A stretch of DNA of 64,000 nt from Closterium sp. NIES-65 (Eukaryota; Streptophyta; Zygnematophyceae; Desmidiales; Closteriaceae). Position numbers and translations under genes: made by a program. Where the stretch lies: assembly GCA_948144175.1 (NCBI GenBank), contig CANXME010002275.1, forward strand, positions 1,182,001 to 1,246,000, given 5' to 3'. The first letter of the stretch is position 1. The number at the start of each line of letters is the position of its first letter. Below are positions 1 to 11,763 of this stretch, piece by piece. The notes below the pieces were generated by a model. That model was not told where the DNA came from. It saw only the letters and a program-made list of their open reading frames with translations, and did not search any database.

Positions 1-461
1 GGGTTGGCGCAGAACTCAGCAGGAAGCGCAGCGCGGTAGCGAGTGTCACTAGTGCGGAGGTGCGTAATGAGGTCAGTGACTGTGGGAAAGGCAGCAAGGT
101 CACGGAAGAGGTACTGTAGCATGAGGCGGCTCAGTGCAGCAGTGGCTGGGGAGGAGTAGTGTGCAACTACAGCATCGTACAAGGTCTGAGCACTCTTATA
201 CTTGCTAAAGTGTGCACGCTCAGTGGTCGGTAAGTGGCGACGCACAGCAAGACGAGCAGCAGCATCGCGTGTGGCCCACTGTGAGCAAACAGTGGCGTCA
301 GCATCAGCAGCAGGGGCAGGAGAGGCACCAAAAGTGAGGTCAAAGAGGGAGAGGCCGTCTGCCCTATCGCACTGGAGAAACAGCTGGAGGTCATCAACCA
401 AGACCTCAAAGTCAATGGCACGGCCCTCAGCATCAAAAGTAAGGACGCTAAGGGTAGCCAT
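1..461 (-). pseudogene. Copia A gag, N-terminal part
   Basis: The reverse strand from 461 encodes the N-terminus of a Copia-type Gag nearly the same as that of element B at 3026 (shared stretches DAEGRAIDFEV, QCDRADGLSLFDLT, ATRDAAARLAVRRHL). Gag would form the cytoplasmic virus-like particle. Plus-strand open frames here are shadows. The region is cut by the window edge. Confidence 0.8.
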
Positions 462-572
462 GACTGCAGTGGCCTAGTAGGGAGTGAGCTCACCAGTCCA
501 AGGAAGGAGGGCCGCGTCGCACTGGTAGGAACAGCAGCGGCTCGACAGTAGGGCTTCTCGGCGGCTCGGCAG

Positions 573-1130
573 CTCAGCGGCAAGGCGGCTCGGCTGCTAG
601 GTGGCTCGGCTGCTGGGCGGCTCGGCGGCAGGGCGGCTCGGCTGCTGGGCGGCTCGGCAACTCGGCGGCTGGGCGGCTCGGCTTCTGGGCGGCTCGGCTG
701 CTGGGCGGTTCGGTTGCCGGGCGGCTCGGTTCCTGGGCTGCTCGGCTGTTCGGCAGGTGGGCGGTTCGGGGCCGTAGGCGGCGGCTGAGTGGCCGCAGGT
801 GGCGGCGGTGGGGCCGCTGGTGGAGGTGACGTGGCGGCAACGGGGCCGTAAGGGGCCTGGACGGGGCCGCGGAGGGGCCGTAGCGGGGCCGTAGCGGGGC
901 GGTAAGGTGCCTGGACGGGGCCGCGGAGGGTCCTTAAGGGGCCTGGACGGGGCCGTAGCGGGGCCGTAGTTGGGCCGTAGCGGGGCCGTAGCGGGGCCGT
1001 AGCGGGGCCGTAGCGGGGCCGTAGCGGGGCCGTAAGGGGCCTAGACGGGGCCGCGGAGGGGCCTAGACAGGGCCGTAGCGGGGCCGTAAGGGGCCTAGAC
1101 GGGGCCGCGAGAGGGCCGTAAGGGCGACGC
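573..1130 (-). repeat. GC-rich tandem repeats in Copia A leader
   Basis: Between gag and the 5' LTR the leader is made of short GC-rich tandem repeats: gctcgg/gcgg words at 573-760, then an 11-bp unit (GTAGCGGGGCC) in near-perfect runs around 950-1035. Every well-seen member of this Copia group has such a leader, with a different unit each time. Confidence 0.75.
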
Positions 1131-1360
1131 GAGGGGCCTTAAGGGGCCGTAAGGGGCGACGCGAGGGGCCGTAGAAGGCGACGCGAGGGGCCGTAATGGC
1201 GTAATGGGGCCGTGAGAGGGGCCACTAAGGGCGGCTCAAAGGTAGGCTGGGCACACAGAGCGCGACTCGGTCTAGAGTGAAGCGCGCTCCGGGCAGGGGA
1301 AAAAAAAGTATCGTGGTGGGCCCTAGGTAGCGTTCCCACTAGGGAACCTGCTCGATACCA

Positions 1361-1487
1361 TGAGAAGAAACGAGAATGATTGAGCTATCAAACAGTTGGG
1401 TACAAGTACTAACCCTAATTGGGTTGTACCCCTTATGGGCTACCCCACTACAGCCTACACAAATGTATAAGCTATAATGTTCTGACA
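1361..1487 (-). repeat. 5' LTR of Copia A (127 bp)
   Basis: Starts tgagaagaaacg and ends ttctgaca on the plus strand, so in element orientation it is TGTCA...TCTCA. It aligns with the LTRs of F (42137-42267) and H (59399-59529), sharing the block around ccctaattgggttgtacccc. The PBS complement abuts it at 1348-1360. Confidence 0.8.
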
Positions 1488-1798
1488 CGCCGAACCGATG
1501 GATATCGACAAATACAACGCGAAGCAGCAGCCGATAAAATGCTAATTTTGCGGCTCAGCAGGGCATCAGATTTTGTCGTGCTACAAAATGAAAAAGGCGC
1601 GTGCGGCAATGCAGGGCGGTTACAGTGGAGCACCCCCGAAGTAAAAAAACAGGAATCGCCAGTAGCCGCGAATCGACACGGCGATCGCGTAAAGATCCGA
1701 AAAGCAAGAAAAGGCGACGACGTGGCGACTTCGGAGCGGGTGAAAAAAAGAGAAAATGATGGCGTGAAAATAAAACGTCACGACCAGCCGGCATCAAG
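1488..1798 (+). mobile_element. Gypsy-1 chromovirus, segment 1 (gag zinc knuckle)
   Basis: Remnant of Gypsy gag containing a CCHC-like zinc-knuckle signature (FCGSAGHQILSC) near 1535-1575 followed by a basic stretch. It continues after Copia B at 8677: the 5 bases tcaag before B (1794-1798) are repeated just after it (8677-8681). The more 5' part of Gypsy-1 lies left of Copia A, outside the window. Fossil. Confidence 0.65.
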
Positions 1799-1920
1799 TG
1801 TCAAATTATAACATTCTGTGGGCTATAGTGGGGTAGCCCATATGGGTTACACATTTCTAGGGTTGGATACTTGTATCACTTTCATTCCATAGTTCATCCA
1901 TTCTCGTTCTACTTTTCTCA
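1799..1920 (+). repeat. 5' LTR of Copia B
   Basis: Begins TGTCAAATTATAAC, ends TTCTCA, and is followed immediately by a PBS-like TGGTATCGAGCAGG at 1921. It matches the 3' LTR at 8555-8676 base for base apart from three substitutions. Confidence 0.93.
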
Positions 1921-2094
1921 TGGTATCGAGCAGGTTCCCCCGTGGGAACTGTGCCTAGGGCCCACCACACCGATTTTTTTTCCTGCCCGAAGCGCGCTCG
2001 CCCTGAGTCGCGCTCTGGGCCCTCTCTCGCTTGGTCGAGCCGCCCTAGAGGCCCCGCCGCCCGTCGATTAGGCCCCGCCGCCCTTCGTCGCGGC

Positions 2095-2300
2095 CCCGCC
2101 CTTAGTCGCGGCCCCGTCCTTCGTCACGGCCCTGCCCTTCGTCGCGGCCCCGCCCTTCGTCGCGGCCCCGCCCTTCGTCGCGGCCCCGCCCTTCGTCGCG
2201 GCCCCGCCCTTCGTCGCGGCCCCGCCCTTCGTCGCGGCCCCGCCCTTCGTCGCGGCCCCGCCCTTCGTCGCGGCCCCGCCCTACGTCGCGGCCCCGCCAC
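2095..2300 (+). repeat. 18-bp minisatellite in Copia B leader
   Basis: About ten near-identical copies of an 18-bp unit (CGCGGCCCCGCCCTTCGT). The repeat degenerates downstream to 2640 and is then replaced by a gagccgcc-type repeat to about 2870. Open frames on both strands here are products of the repeat, not genes. Confidence 0.9.
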
Positions 2301-3025
2301 CCCTCGTCGCGGCCCCACCGCCTCTGTCGTCGCGGCCCCGCCGCCTCTGTCGTCGCGGCCCTGCCGCCCTTCGTCGCGGCCCCTGCCGCCCTTCGTCGCG
2401 GCCCCACCACCCCTCTTTGCGGCCCCGCCGCCTCCCTCGACGCGGCCCCGCCGCCCTTCTTAGCGGCCCTGCCGCCCTTTGTCGCGGCCCCTACCGCCCT
2501 TCGTCGCGGCCCTGCCGCCCTTCGTCGCGGCCCTGCCGCCTTTCGTCGCGGCCCTGCCGCCCTTCGTTGCGGTCCCCGCCGCCATTCTCCACCGCGGCCC
2601 CGCCACATCCCTTGCGGCCCCGCCGCCCTGCACCGCCCGCTCCGCCCGAATCACCTGAGCCGCCCAAGCCGCCCAAGCCACCTGAGCCACCCGAGCCGCC
2701 CGAGCCGCCTGAGCTGCCCGAGCCGCCTGAGCCGCTGAGGAGCCGAGCCGCCCGAGCCGCCTGTGCCGCTGAGGACCCGAGCCGCCCGAGCCGCCCGAGC
2801 CTCCCGAGCCGCCCGTGCCGCCTGCGCCGCCCGAGCCGCCCGAGCCGCCTGAGGAGCCGAGCCGCTGGTCCTGCGGGGCTGCTGTTGCTGGTGGGCCGGC
2901 CGAGCAGTAGTGTTGCCATGTTGCTGTGCTGCTGAGCTGCCCGAACCGCCCTGTCTCGTGAGAACGGCACCTCTGTCACTGCACTGCCCCTGTCCTACAG
3001 TCACTACTGCTAGTCTACTGCTGTC

Positions 3026-4360
3026 ATGGCTACCCCTAGTGTCCTAGCTTTTGACGCTGAGGGTCGCGCCATTGACTTTGAGGTCTGGGTCGACGACCTG
3101 CAGCTATTCTTACAGTGCGATAGAGCAGACGGCCTTTCTCTCTTTGACCTCACCTCTGGCGCCTCTCCTGCCCCTGCTGCTGATGCTAACCCTACTGTTC
3201 GCTCCCAGTGGGCCACGCGCGATGCTGCTGCACGTCTTGCTGTGCGTCGCCACCTCCCTACCTTTGAGCGTGCGCACTTTAGTCAGTACAAGAGTGCTCA
3301 GACCCTGTACGACGCTGTAGTTGCGCGCTACTCCTCCCCTGCCACAGCTGCACTGAGCCGTCTCATGCTACCGTACCTCTTCCCTAACCTTGCTGCCTTT
3401 CCCACAGTCACTGACCTCATTACGCACCTCCGCACTAGTGACACTCGCTACCGCGCTGCGTTTCCTGCTGACTTCTGCGCCAAGAACCCCCCCCCCATGT
3501 ACATCACTCTCTACTTCATAGTCACTCGTCTCCTTGACTCCCTTCATGTAGTCAGGGACCACTTCCTCTCAGTCTGTCCCACCACTCTCACTGTAGACCT
3601 CCTCGAGAAGTCCCTCCTAGCGGCAGAGAAGAGCATAGTCGCTGTAGGGGCCTCTCGTGGTGACCCTCGCACCCCCATCTTTGAGGGGTGTTCTCCTTCC
3701 CCCCTTTTGCCCTCTGTTGCCTCTGCCGCTGCGGCCGACCTCGTTGGTCTTGAGTCGGTCGGTGCGGCGTCTGCCCCTGGCGGGAGACGCCGCTCTGGCA
3801 AGGGCAAGGTGGGCAAGGGCGCGGGTGGAGCTAGCGGGGGCGGTGGAGGTGGAGGTGGAGGCGGCGGAGGGAGTGGGGGTGGCGGTGGGAGTGGTGGCGG
3901 GGGTGGAGGTGTCGGTGGCATCAGTGGAGGCGGAGGCGGCGGAGGCGGCGGCGGTACTGGTGGAGGCGGCGGTGGTGGCGGAGGTGGGGGAGGCGGTGGT
4001 GGAGGTGGTGGAGGTGGTCCGGGTGGCGCTTCGCAGCGGAGCAGCACTGGTGGTGGTCAGTGCCAGCAGCAGCAGCAGCAGCAGCGTTCTCGTGACATCC
4101 CCCCCCCCCTCAGCAGCTCCGTGAGTGGTAAGCGCAGCGTCAGCGTGGTGGGGGTTTTGGTCCCTGCACCTACGTCCTTCGCACCGGCGACCGCGCGGGT
4201 GAGCAGTGTGGGGGTGCCCACCCCACCCAGCGCTGCTTTGGCTGCCTGACGGACGCTTGGCGTCACCAGTTCCCGGAGGCCACTGAGATCCCCTGCTGGG
4301 GAGAGCTGTCTAGGGCAGGCGTAGCTATCTATGATCTTGACTTTGATGCTATCCTTGCTG
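3026..4360 (+). pseudogene. Copia B gag region
   Basis: The ATG at 3026 starts a Gag that reads MATPSVLAFDAEGRAIDFEV, the best-preserved gag N-terminus in the window. An N-terminal Copia gag domain of about 250 residues is followed by a glycine tract encoded at about 3830-4030 and a Gln run. The antisense of the glycine tract gives a spurious proline-rich frame. Gag would assemble particles and bind RNA. Part of a broken element. Confidence 0.8.
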
Positions 4361-4362
4361 CC

Positions 4363-7300
4363 ATGTATGCTGTAACTATTAGTGATGAGGGTGACTGTTA
4401 CCGGTGTTTCCCGCCCGACCCGGGCATTGGTACTGCTGCTCTAGGTACTGGTGATGCTGCTGCTCTAGGTGCCAATGAGTCTGCGCTCTCAGGTACTGGT
4501 GAGTCTGCGCTCTCAGGTACTACGTCGGCTTCGGCCTCCCTCACCTTCACCCTTGACTCTGGAGCGTCTCGCTCCTTCTTTCGGGACCGCACCTCACTCA
4601 CGCCGCTTAGTCGGCCTGTTGCGGTGTCTCTGGCTGACCCCTCTGGGGGTCCTGTCCTGTCTCGCTTCTCCACAGTCCTCCCGTGTCCGGCGGCTCCCTC
4701 TGGCACCCTGTCTGGTCTCTACCTCCCCTCGTTCTCTACAAACCTGGTAAGCGGTGCTGACCTACAGGATGCGGGTGTCCACCAGTTCACTCCTGCGCGC
4801 CAACGGTTGACGCACTGCACAAAGGCTAGCACAGGGCGACACCTGGCTACGTTTACCCGTCAGCCGGGGTCGAGCCTGTACACACTGACCACTGCGTCTC
4901 CTCCCGTTGCTGAGTCTGGTCGGGTAGCTGCGTCGGGTCAGGTGTTTGCTGTAGCGTCCAGGTCTGGTCCAGAGTCTGCCCCCTGTTCATGTCGTCTCGT
5001 GTCTCACGAGACTCTCCTCTGGCACCACCGCCTTGGTCACCCCTCTCTGCTTCGGCTCAGAGGCATGGCCTCCCGTCTTCTTGTGTCTGGTCTCCCCCGG
5101 TCCCTCCCTCCCCTTCCTCAGGGCCCTGGCCCTGCCTGTGTCCCCTGTGTTGAGGGGCGTCAGTGGGCTGCCCCTCACTCCTCCCAGTTTCCTCCGACAG
5201 AGGCCCCGTTGCAGACGCTTCACATGGACGTGTGGGGCCCAGCCCGCGTCCGTGGACAGGGTCACGAGCGCTACTTCCTGCTTGTTGTTGACGACTACTC
5301 GCGTTACACCACAGTCTTCCCCTTGCGCAGCAAGGGTGATGTCACTGAGGTGCTGATCGACTGGATCCGCGCAGCTCGTCTCCAGCTCACGCAGAGCTTT
5401 GGCTCGGACTTCCCTGTTCTGCGTCTGCACTCGGATAGAGGCGGAGAGTTCTCCTCTGGCCTTCTGCGAGCCTACTGTCGTGCACGAGGCATCCGTCAGA
5501 CCTTCACGCTTCCGGACTCACCGCAGCAAAATGGGATTGCTGAGCGCCGCATTGGCATGGTCATGGACGTCGCTCGTACGTCTATGATGCATGCCGCTGC
5601 CCCCCATTTTCTGTGGCCGTTTGCGGTCAGGTACGCGGCGCATCAGATCAACCTTCACCCCAGGGTCTCCAGGCCGGAGACCTCCCCAGCCCTGCTGTGG
5701 ACGGGGAAGGTTGGCGATGCGTCGGCATTCCGGGTCTGGGGATCTCGGGCGTTTGTCCGCGACTTGTCTGCGGACAAGCTGTCCCCTCGTGCTGCTCCTT
5801 GCGTCTTCCTGGGGTTCCCCCCCGGCGCGCCTGGGTGGCAGTTCTACCACCCCACCTCTCGCCGTGTTCTGTCCTCCCAGGACGTCACGTTTGACGAGTC
5901 GGTCCCCTACTACCGCCTCTTCCCCCACCGCACTCCGTCCCTCCGCCCGCCCCCACTCTTCCTTGTACCAGGTCCCCCCCCGGTAGACCCCCTCCCCCCT
6001 CAGGGTCCTGCCCCTTCAGCTGTGTCCCAGGTAGACGCAGTCGAGCCTATCGAGGTCACTGGTGACTCTGGTGCTGCTGCGGGTGCTGAGCCTAGGGGTG
6101 CTGAGTCTGGGGGTGCTGGGCCTGGGGCTGCGGAGCCTAGGGGTGCTGAGCCTGGAGGTGCTCTGCCTGGAGGTTCTCCGGGTGCTTCATCTCGCCGGGA
6201 GCCACTCTCTCCACGGGAGCTGCGCGAGTGGTTTGCCCGGCGCTGGAGCCGTGCTGCTGGTGCTGGAGGTTCTTCGGCTACTGAGGGTGCTGCTGTCGCG
6301 GGTCCCGGAGGTGCTCGTACTGGGAGTACTGGAGCTGCTGGGCCTGCGCGTTCAACTGGAGCTGGTGCTGCTGAGGGTGTTGGCGCTGAGACTACCACTA
6401 GCGGTCCTGCTGGGGGTGCTCCTGGTGCTGCTGGAGGTTCTGGAGCTGCTGGAGGTGCTGCTGGAGCGGGTGCTCTTGCTGGGGGTTCTGGTGCTGTCCC
6501 CCCTGTTTCTGGCGTCGCCATGCGGCCTCGACCGTACTTCGTTCCACTCCTGCAGCAGGTTCTTGTTCTTCCACCTTCTACAGGTCCTCCACCTCCCTTG
6601 GAGGGTCCCCAGTCTGTCCCGTCACAGCCAAAGCTAGAGCTTGCCTCTCCTTTGCCTGCTCCTTCTCCCTAGGCTGGTCCTACTGGAGGTCTTACTGAGT
6701 GTCGTGATCCTGCGTCTCGTCCTGCGTCGCCTGTTCGTGTTGCTCGCGCTAGTGATCGCGGTTCGCGTCAGCGTCCTCCGCCTGTCCCTTGCACGCACCG
6801 GATGTCTCTGCGTCCGTCTACTGCTCCTCTGCATGCCCCTTTGCCTTCTCCTCCTGCGTCCTCTCTTCCTGCTCTTGCCGACCCGGAGTCGGACTCTCTT
6901 CGTGCTGCCAGTCCTACTGTCACGCGTCTCCTTGCTACTGCTGTCACTGACCCTTCTTTCGAGTCTTCTGCTGCGTCCGCCCTTATTGCTGAGCTCGTCG
7001 ACTTTGCTGCTCGCTGTCGCCTAGACTACGCTGCCAGTCTTGTCGCTGAGTCTGAGTCTGTCTGTCCTCCGTCCGTCGGGGGTGAGTGTGCCCTTGGCAC
7101 GGACGTCCTTGAGGACAGGCAGGAGGAGTTCCACTGCTTGGCCGCTGCTTCACCTCATCTCATGTCCGTACTACTTACCCCTGAGGGAGACCCGGATGCA
7201 CTTGACATCCCGACTCCGCGCTCTTACGCGAAGGCGATAGAGGGTCCCTTGCGGCTCTTGGGTTTGCTCCTTCTACTGCCGACCCGTCGCTGTTTCTGCG

Positions 7301-8300
7301 CACCGACACCTCTCTGCCGCCGTTCTACATCCTCGTGTACGTCGACGACTTGGTCTTTGCCACAGCTGACACTGCTGGACTCGCCTACGTGAAGTCTGAG
7401 CTGCAGAAGAGACACACGTGCACTGACCTGGGTGAACTGCGCAGCTACCTTGGCTTGTAGATCACCCGGGACAGAGCACGCCGCACCATTACCCTGACTC
7501 AGTCACACATGGTGCAGCAGGTCCTTCAGCGCTTCGGCTTCACGTACTCCTCGCCTCAGGCCACTCCTCTGCCTACTCGCCACTCGCTCTCAGCTCTGCC
7601 TTTGGATGAGTCCGTATAGTCGAGTGGCCCGTATCCAGAGCTTGTCGGCTGCCTCATGTACCTGATGACCTGCACACGACCTGACCTTGCATACCCTCTT
7701 AGCATTCTTGCACGCTATGTTGCTCCTGGGAGACACCGACCAGAGCACATGGCTGCAGCGAAGAGGGTGTTGCGCTACTTGTGCAGTACGTCGGGCATGG
7801 GGCTAGTGCTTGGAGGGCGGAGTCCAGTGGTCCTCACTGGGCACGCGGACGCTTCTTGGGCTGACAACCAGGCTACGCAGCATTCGTCACAGGGTTACAC
7901 CTTCAGTCTTGTTTCCGGCTCTGTTTCGTGGCAGGCTACCCGCTCGTCTTCTGTTCTCGGCTCCAGTTGTGAGGCTGAGATCTACGCCGGGGCTATGGCA
8001 GCCCAGTAGCTTCGCCGGCTCACCTACCTGCTGACCGACCTTGGAGAACCGCCTCGTTCTCCTCCAGTCCTGTACGTAGACAACAAGGCCATGCTGGCCT
8101 TGTGTTGAGAGCAGCGACTGGAGCACAGGACAAAGCACATTGCTCTCCTCTACTTCCTTGCACGTGAGCTACAGCAGCGTGGACAGTTGCGGCTTGCGTA
8201 CGTGGCCTCTAAGGCCAACACTGCTGATGTCTTCACCAAGGCACTTGCGCCTTGTGATCATCAGCGCTTCTGCACTCAGCTGGGTCTTGTGCCTGTCTTG
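4363..8300 (+). pseudogene. Copia B pol region (PR-IN-RT-RH)
   Basis: Domains in Copia order: aspartic protease (FTLDSGASRSFF, about 4550), GAG-pre-integrase zinc finger (LLWHHRLGHPSL, about 5015-5160), integrase core (HMDVWGPARV at about 5220; LHSDRGGEFSS, about 5425; PQQNGIAERR, about 5520), a low-complexity linker with an LREWF motif (about 6215), RT with YVDD (about 7338-7349), and RNase H (GHADASWAD about 7840; YVDNKA about 8075). The strongest relatives are C, F and H in this window. Fossil with several breaks. Confidence 0.85.
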
Positions 8301-8372
8301 GTTCACTTGCTCACTTCTTGACCTTGCTTGTACTGTCACATATATATACTCCTGCTCTTGCTTGCTTAGCCT

Positions 8373-8374
<2 letters not shown>

Positions 8375-8412
<38 letters not shown>
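8375..8412. repeat. (TA)n/(TG)n microsatellite
   Basis: About 28 bases of alternating TA followed by a TG run, in the 3' non-coding part of Copia B. Related members (C near 11729, F near 42452, H near 59710) carry shorter TA runs at the equivalent place. Confidence 0.9.
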
Positions 8413-8554
8413 CTCCTGCATGTGAACTGGCCTTTTGGCCTTTGAACTTGTGCTCGGAATGTGTGGTGACTTTGTGATCCACCCTGAGCTTTGCTTTGCT
8501 TTGCTTGACTGGTCTTGTGACCCCTTGTTCTCCCGCACTTTGCCTATGGGGTTG

Positions 8555-8676
8555 TGTCAAATTATAACATTCTGTAGGCTATAGTGGGGTAGCCCATATG
8601 GGGTACACATTTCTAGGGTTGGATACTTGTATCACTTTCATTCCATAGTTCATCCATTCTCGTTCTACTTTCCTCA
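8555..8676 (+). repeat. 3' LTR of Copia B
   Basis: Partner of the LTR at 1799-1920. It is preceded by a purine-rich tract (ctatggggttg), and followed by the target duplication tcaag and then by Gypsy-1 sequence. Confidence 0.93.
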
Positions 8677-11387
8677 TCAAGGGAAATCGCCGAGGTGAAT
8701 GGAGGCTCCGCGAAAAAAAGACTCTGCACCGACCGGGAAACTCCAGCCGTACATCCACAAAAATAAGAATTCGTTAAAAGTATCCTATAATGATACTCTA
8801 ACAAAAAATATTGCTTCTCGTGGTTTTCAAGCCTTTGAAAAATTCAGGGGAGATTTAGAGGCCAAGAAAAAGCCTTTAGTGATTATTCTGGTACCTGAGA
8901 AGTTGGGCAAAGTACTACGGAGCGTAGAAAAGGGTCGTGCGTTCCGTGGAGTTAATATTCTCTCCCCGCAGCTCAGTGTTAAGGCTCCGCGTTGCCCACA
9001 TGTGAAGCCTACACAGCTGCCAAAAGCTTAGAGGAGAATTCCAGGCTCTTGAGAAGTTGTACAAGCCTCGGAAAAATCCTCCTAGCCCCCAGGTAAAGTT
9101 GGAAAAGAAAAGTGATGAGTCAAGTATAGGAAATAGGGATGGTATTCAGTTAAATGTACCCTATGATCCTATCAATGAGACCCTCTTTGGCTACTCAGCG
9201 CAGCAGGCACCACTACTCCTCGAGGTGTTATGCAAAGGACGGCGCCTCCAGGCACTGGTGGACAGCGGTACATCTCACTCAGTGTGTGACCACGGAACGT
9301 TGGAGAAAATTGGGGAACCTTCCGAGGAGACCAAATTCTCGGCAACGATGGTGGACGGTACAAAACTTCCCATCCACGGCGAAGCATCACTACAGCTGCA
9401 CATAGGGGCGCTGAGATGGAAGCCAACATTGCCGATCACGAACATCAAGGGTTTAGATTTCATCTTGGGGCGAGATTTCCTGAAGCGGTTCAACCCCGAG
9501 ATTGACTGGGTCAACAAGATGGCGTGCATCTACAGCAACGGGAAGCGGATAGCACTACAGAGCTGGACGGACACACGGGACGTTCCTGAAACGACACTGG
9601 CACGGTTTGAACAGACGGTGAATGAGAGTAACACGGGATACCTAGCACAAGTTATGGCAGTAGCAGAGGAGGAGAAGCCGAACACAGAGCTAACTGCAGC
9701 AGTGAAGGATGTCTTGAAGTAGTACAAGGATATAATGCCCGACGACCTACCCGCAGGCGTACCTCCAGCACGCACCCACGAGCACGAAATCGTGGAGGAA
9801 CCAGGTGCGCCATACCGAGTGAGTCCGACCGAACTGACAAACATGAAGAAACAATTTGAGTATCTATTGGACAGACAACTGATCCGCCCATCCACCTCTC
9901 CATATGGTGCACCAGTCCTCTCCACTCCAAAACCAGATGGCAGTTTACGGATGTGCATCGACTACCGCGCACTGAACAAACAGACAGTTAAAAACAAATA
10001 TCCCATACCGTGCATAGACGACTTGCGGGACCAACTCGGTCCACAAGACGGCGTTCCGTACCAGATACGGCTCCTACGAATACTTGGTGATGCCATTCGG
10101 ACTCTGCAACGCACCAGCAACGTTCCAGGCGGAGATGAATCACGGCCCCTGTTGGACGAATGCATGGTGGTGTACCTGGACGACATTCTCATCTACTCCA
10201 AGAACATGAAGGAGCATGTGGAGCATCTACGGAAGGTGTTCGAGATCTTGCGGAAAAACAAGCTCTTTGTGAAGCTGTCGAAGAGCGACTTCTCCCTGAA
10301 GAAGGTGCAGTTTCTCGGGCACATGGTGAGTGCCGAGGGCGTACACGTGGACCCGCGGAAGATCGAAGCCGTCAAGAAGTGGAAAGTACCGGAGAGCGTG
10401 AAGGAGTTGCAGCAGTTCCTAGGCTTCGCCAACTACTACAACAGGTTTGTGCCGCAGTATGCTAAGATAGCAGCGCCACTGACCGACCTACTGCAAAAGG
10501 ATACGCCCTACAAATGGGATACTCCTCACCAGCAAGCCATGGAGCAGCTACACACAGCACTGACCACAGCCCTAGAACTCATCTTGCCGGACCCAGACAA
10601 GGCCTACGTGGTAGAAGCAAACGCTAGTGACCAAGCAGTCAGAGCAGTCCTAATGCAAGATCACGGACGCGGTTTACAGCCTATCGCCTACATCAGTAAA
10701 AAGCTACACAGAGCAGAACTTAACTACCCCATCCACGACAAGGAAGCCTTAGCTATAGTTGTAGCCTTCAAGGTGTGGAGGTGTTATCTAGAGGGAGCCC
10801 AGACCACCGTCTACACTGACCATTGCCGTCTCAAATACCTCAAGTCACAGCTGACGCTCTCACGACAACAGGTGCGGTGGATGGACTTCTTGGAAACTCA
10901 CTTCCACTATGACATCGTCTACAAGCCCGGGCCTCACAACAAGGCAGACGCATTGAGCCGCCCCGGACATATAGCAGGCATCCAGCTCGACGGAATGAAC
11001 CCTCTGCTCAAGGGTCTATTCCAACAAAGGTACTCCGTGGACGCAGAGATCGCTACAGCACAGACCAAGAAGCTATTACAGTGGGAGAAAGACTTAGCTG
11101 TAAGGAAGGGTTCGGGAAAGATTTGGGTACCGAATTACGCCCCGGTACGGCCGATCCTATTGGAGGAGTTTCACGACGTACCTTACGCGGGACACTTTGG
11201 GAGCAACAAGACGTTAGCGGGAATAGTGAAGTATTACTACTGGCCCGGGATGGCAGCAGACGTGCAGCAGTTCGTCACCTCTTGCGACACGTGTCAGCGG
11301 ATGAAGAGCAACAAACAGAAAATACAGGGTTACTTCAGCCTCTACCCGTACCGGACCACCCATGGCAGGTCGTTAGGCGCGGCTTCA
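8677..11387 (+). mobile_element. Gypsy-1 chromovirus, segment 2 (protease, RT, RNase H, integrase zinc finger)
   Basis: Ty3/Gypsy pol. Aspartic protease with ALVDSGTSHSVCD at about 9255; RT with MCIDYRALNKQTVKNKYPIP (about 9950) and the YLDD catalytic box (10173-10184), then LGFANYYNRFVPQYAKIAAP (about 10420); RNase H region with YVVEANASDQAV (about 10605) and HNKADALSRPGH (about 10940); integrase HHCC zinc finger (HFGSNKTLAG to CDTCQRMK, about 11190-11310). Copia C interrupts the element after this and the 3' part resumes at 18279. Fossil with several breaks, more than three. Confidence 0.88.
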
Positions 11388-11421
11388 AGTAGCAGCACCC
11401 TCAGTAGCCCGCTCTATACCA
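11388..11421 (-). other. short PBS/leader-like piece outside the left LTR of Copia C
   Basis: The bases left of Copia C's left LTR end in ccgctctatacca, identical to the PBS complement and leader edge found inside its right LTR (18134-18146). A normal 3' LTR should be bordered by host DNA here. This suggests a former tandem LTR-internal-LTR arrangement or an end rearrangement. Confidence 0.6.
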
Positions 11422-11553
11422 TGTGAGAATAAGCGAACAGGAATGAATGAACTAGCAGTGAAATGAGTACAAGTAGGAAACCCTAGAATTGTGTACCCCC
11501 TATAGGCTAACCCACTGTAGCCTACACAAGCAGAACATATATAATGTTTGACA
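11422..11553 (-). repeat. 3' LTR of Copia C
   Basis: Plus-strand sequence tgtgagaataagcg to gtttgaca, pairing with 18147-18278. On its inner side lies caccccc, the complement of a polypurine tract. Confidence 0.9.
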
Positions 11554-11763
11554 CACCCCCATAGGCAAAGTGGGGGAGAACAAGGGGTCACAAGACCAGT
11601 CAAGCAAAGCAAAGCAAGCTCAGGGTGGATCACAAAGTCACCACACAGTCCGAGCACAAGAGCAGGGCCAGAGGCCAGTTCACATGCAGGAGTACAGACA
11701 TATATATAAAACTAGACAAGCAAGAGCAGGTATATATATATATATGTCACAGTACAAGTGAAG

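Larger units (their letters stand above)
1..1487 (-). mobile_element. Copia element A, 5' part, runs off the left edge
   Basis: Minus-strand Ty1/Copia retrotransposon. Reading leftwards it has a 5' LTR (1361-1487), a primer-binding site directly inside it (TGGTATCGAGCAG on the minus strand), a long GC-rich leader (462-1360) and the start of gag (ATG at 461). It is inserted in Gypsy-1, whose gag zinc-knuckle region resumes at 1488. The 3' end lies outside the window, so target duplication and LTR divergence cannot be read. It belongs to the same group as B, C, F and H by LTR, leader and gag similarity. Fossil; too little is visible to judge how intact it is. Confidence 0.85.
1799..8676 (+). 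mobile_element. Copia element B, both LTRs, target duplication tcaag
   Basis: LTR retrotransposon of 6.9 kb with 122-bp LTRs (1799-1920 and 8555-8676) differing at three positions by eye, hence young. It is flanked by the 5-bp target duplication tcaag (1794-1798, 8677-8681). Order: PBS at 1921, tandem-repeat leader to 3025, gag from 3026 with a glycine-rich tract, protease/integrase about 4540-5990, a GA(E/P)G-rich linker about 6050-6660, RT and RNase H to about 8300, then a conserved 3' non-coding block (8440-8554) ending in a polypurine tract. It is inserted in Gypsy-1. The coding region is broken in several places (roughly five or more). Confidence 0.93.

Noticed and set aside
2095-2300. 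CRISPR-like regular repeat
   Set aside because: Units are directly adjacent without unique spacers; it is a tandem minisatellite in a retrotransposon leader.
2102-2608. Arg/Gly-rich repeat proteins on either strand of the Copia B leader
   Set aside because: Products of an 18-bp GC-rich minisatellite in non-coding leader sequence.
3544-4047. Proline-rich protein on the minus strand of Copia B
   Set aside because: Antisense of the glycine tract in gag; low complexity only.
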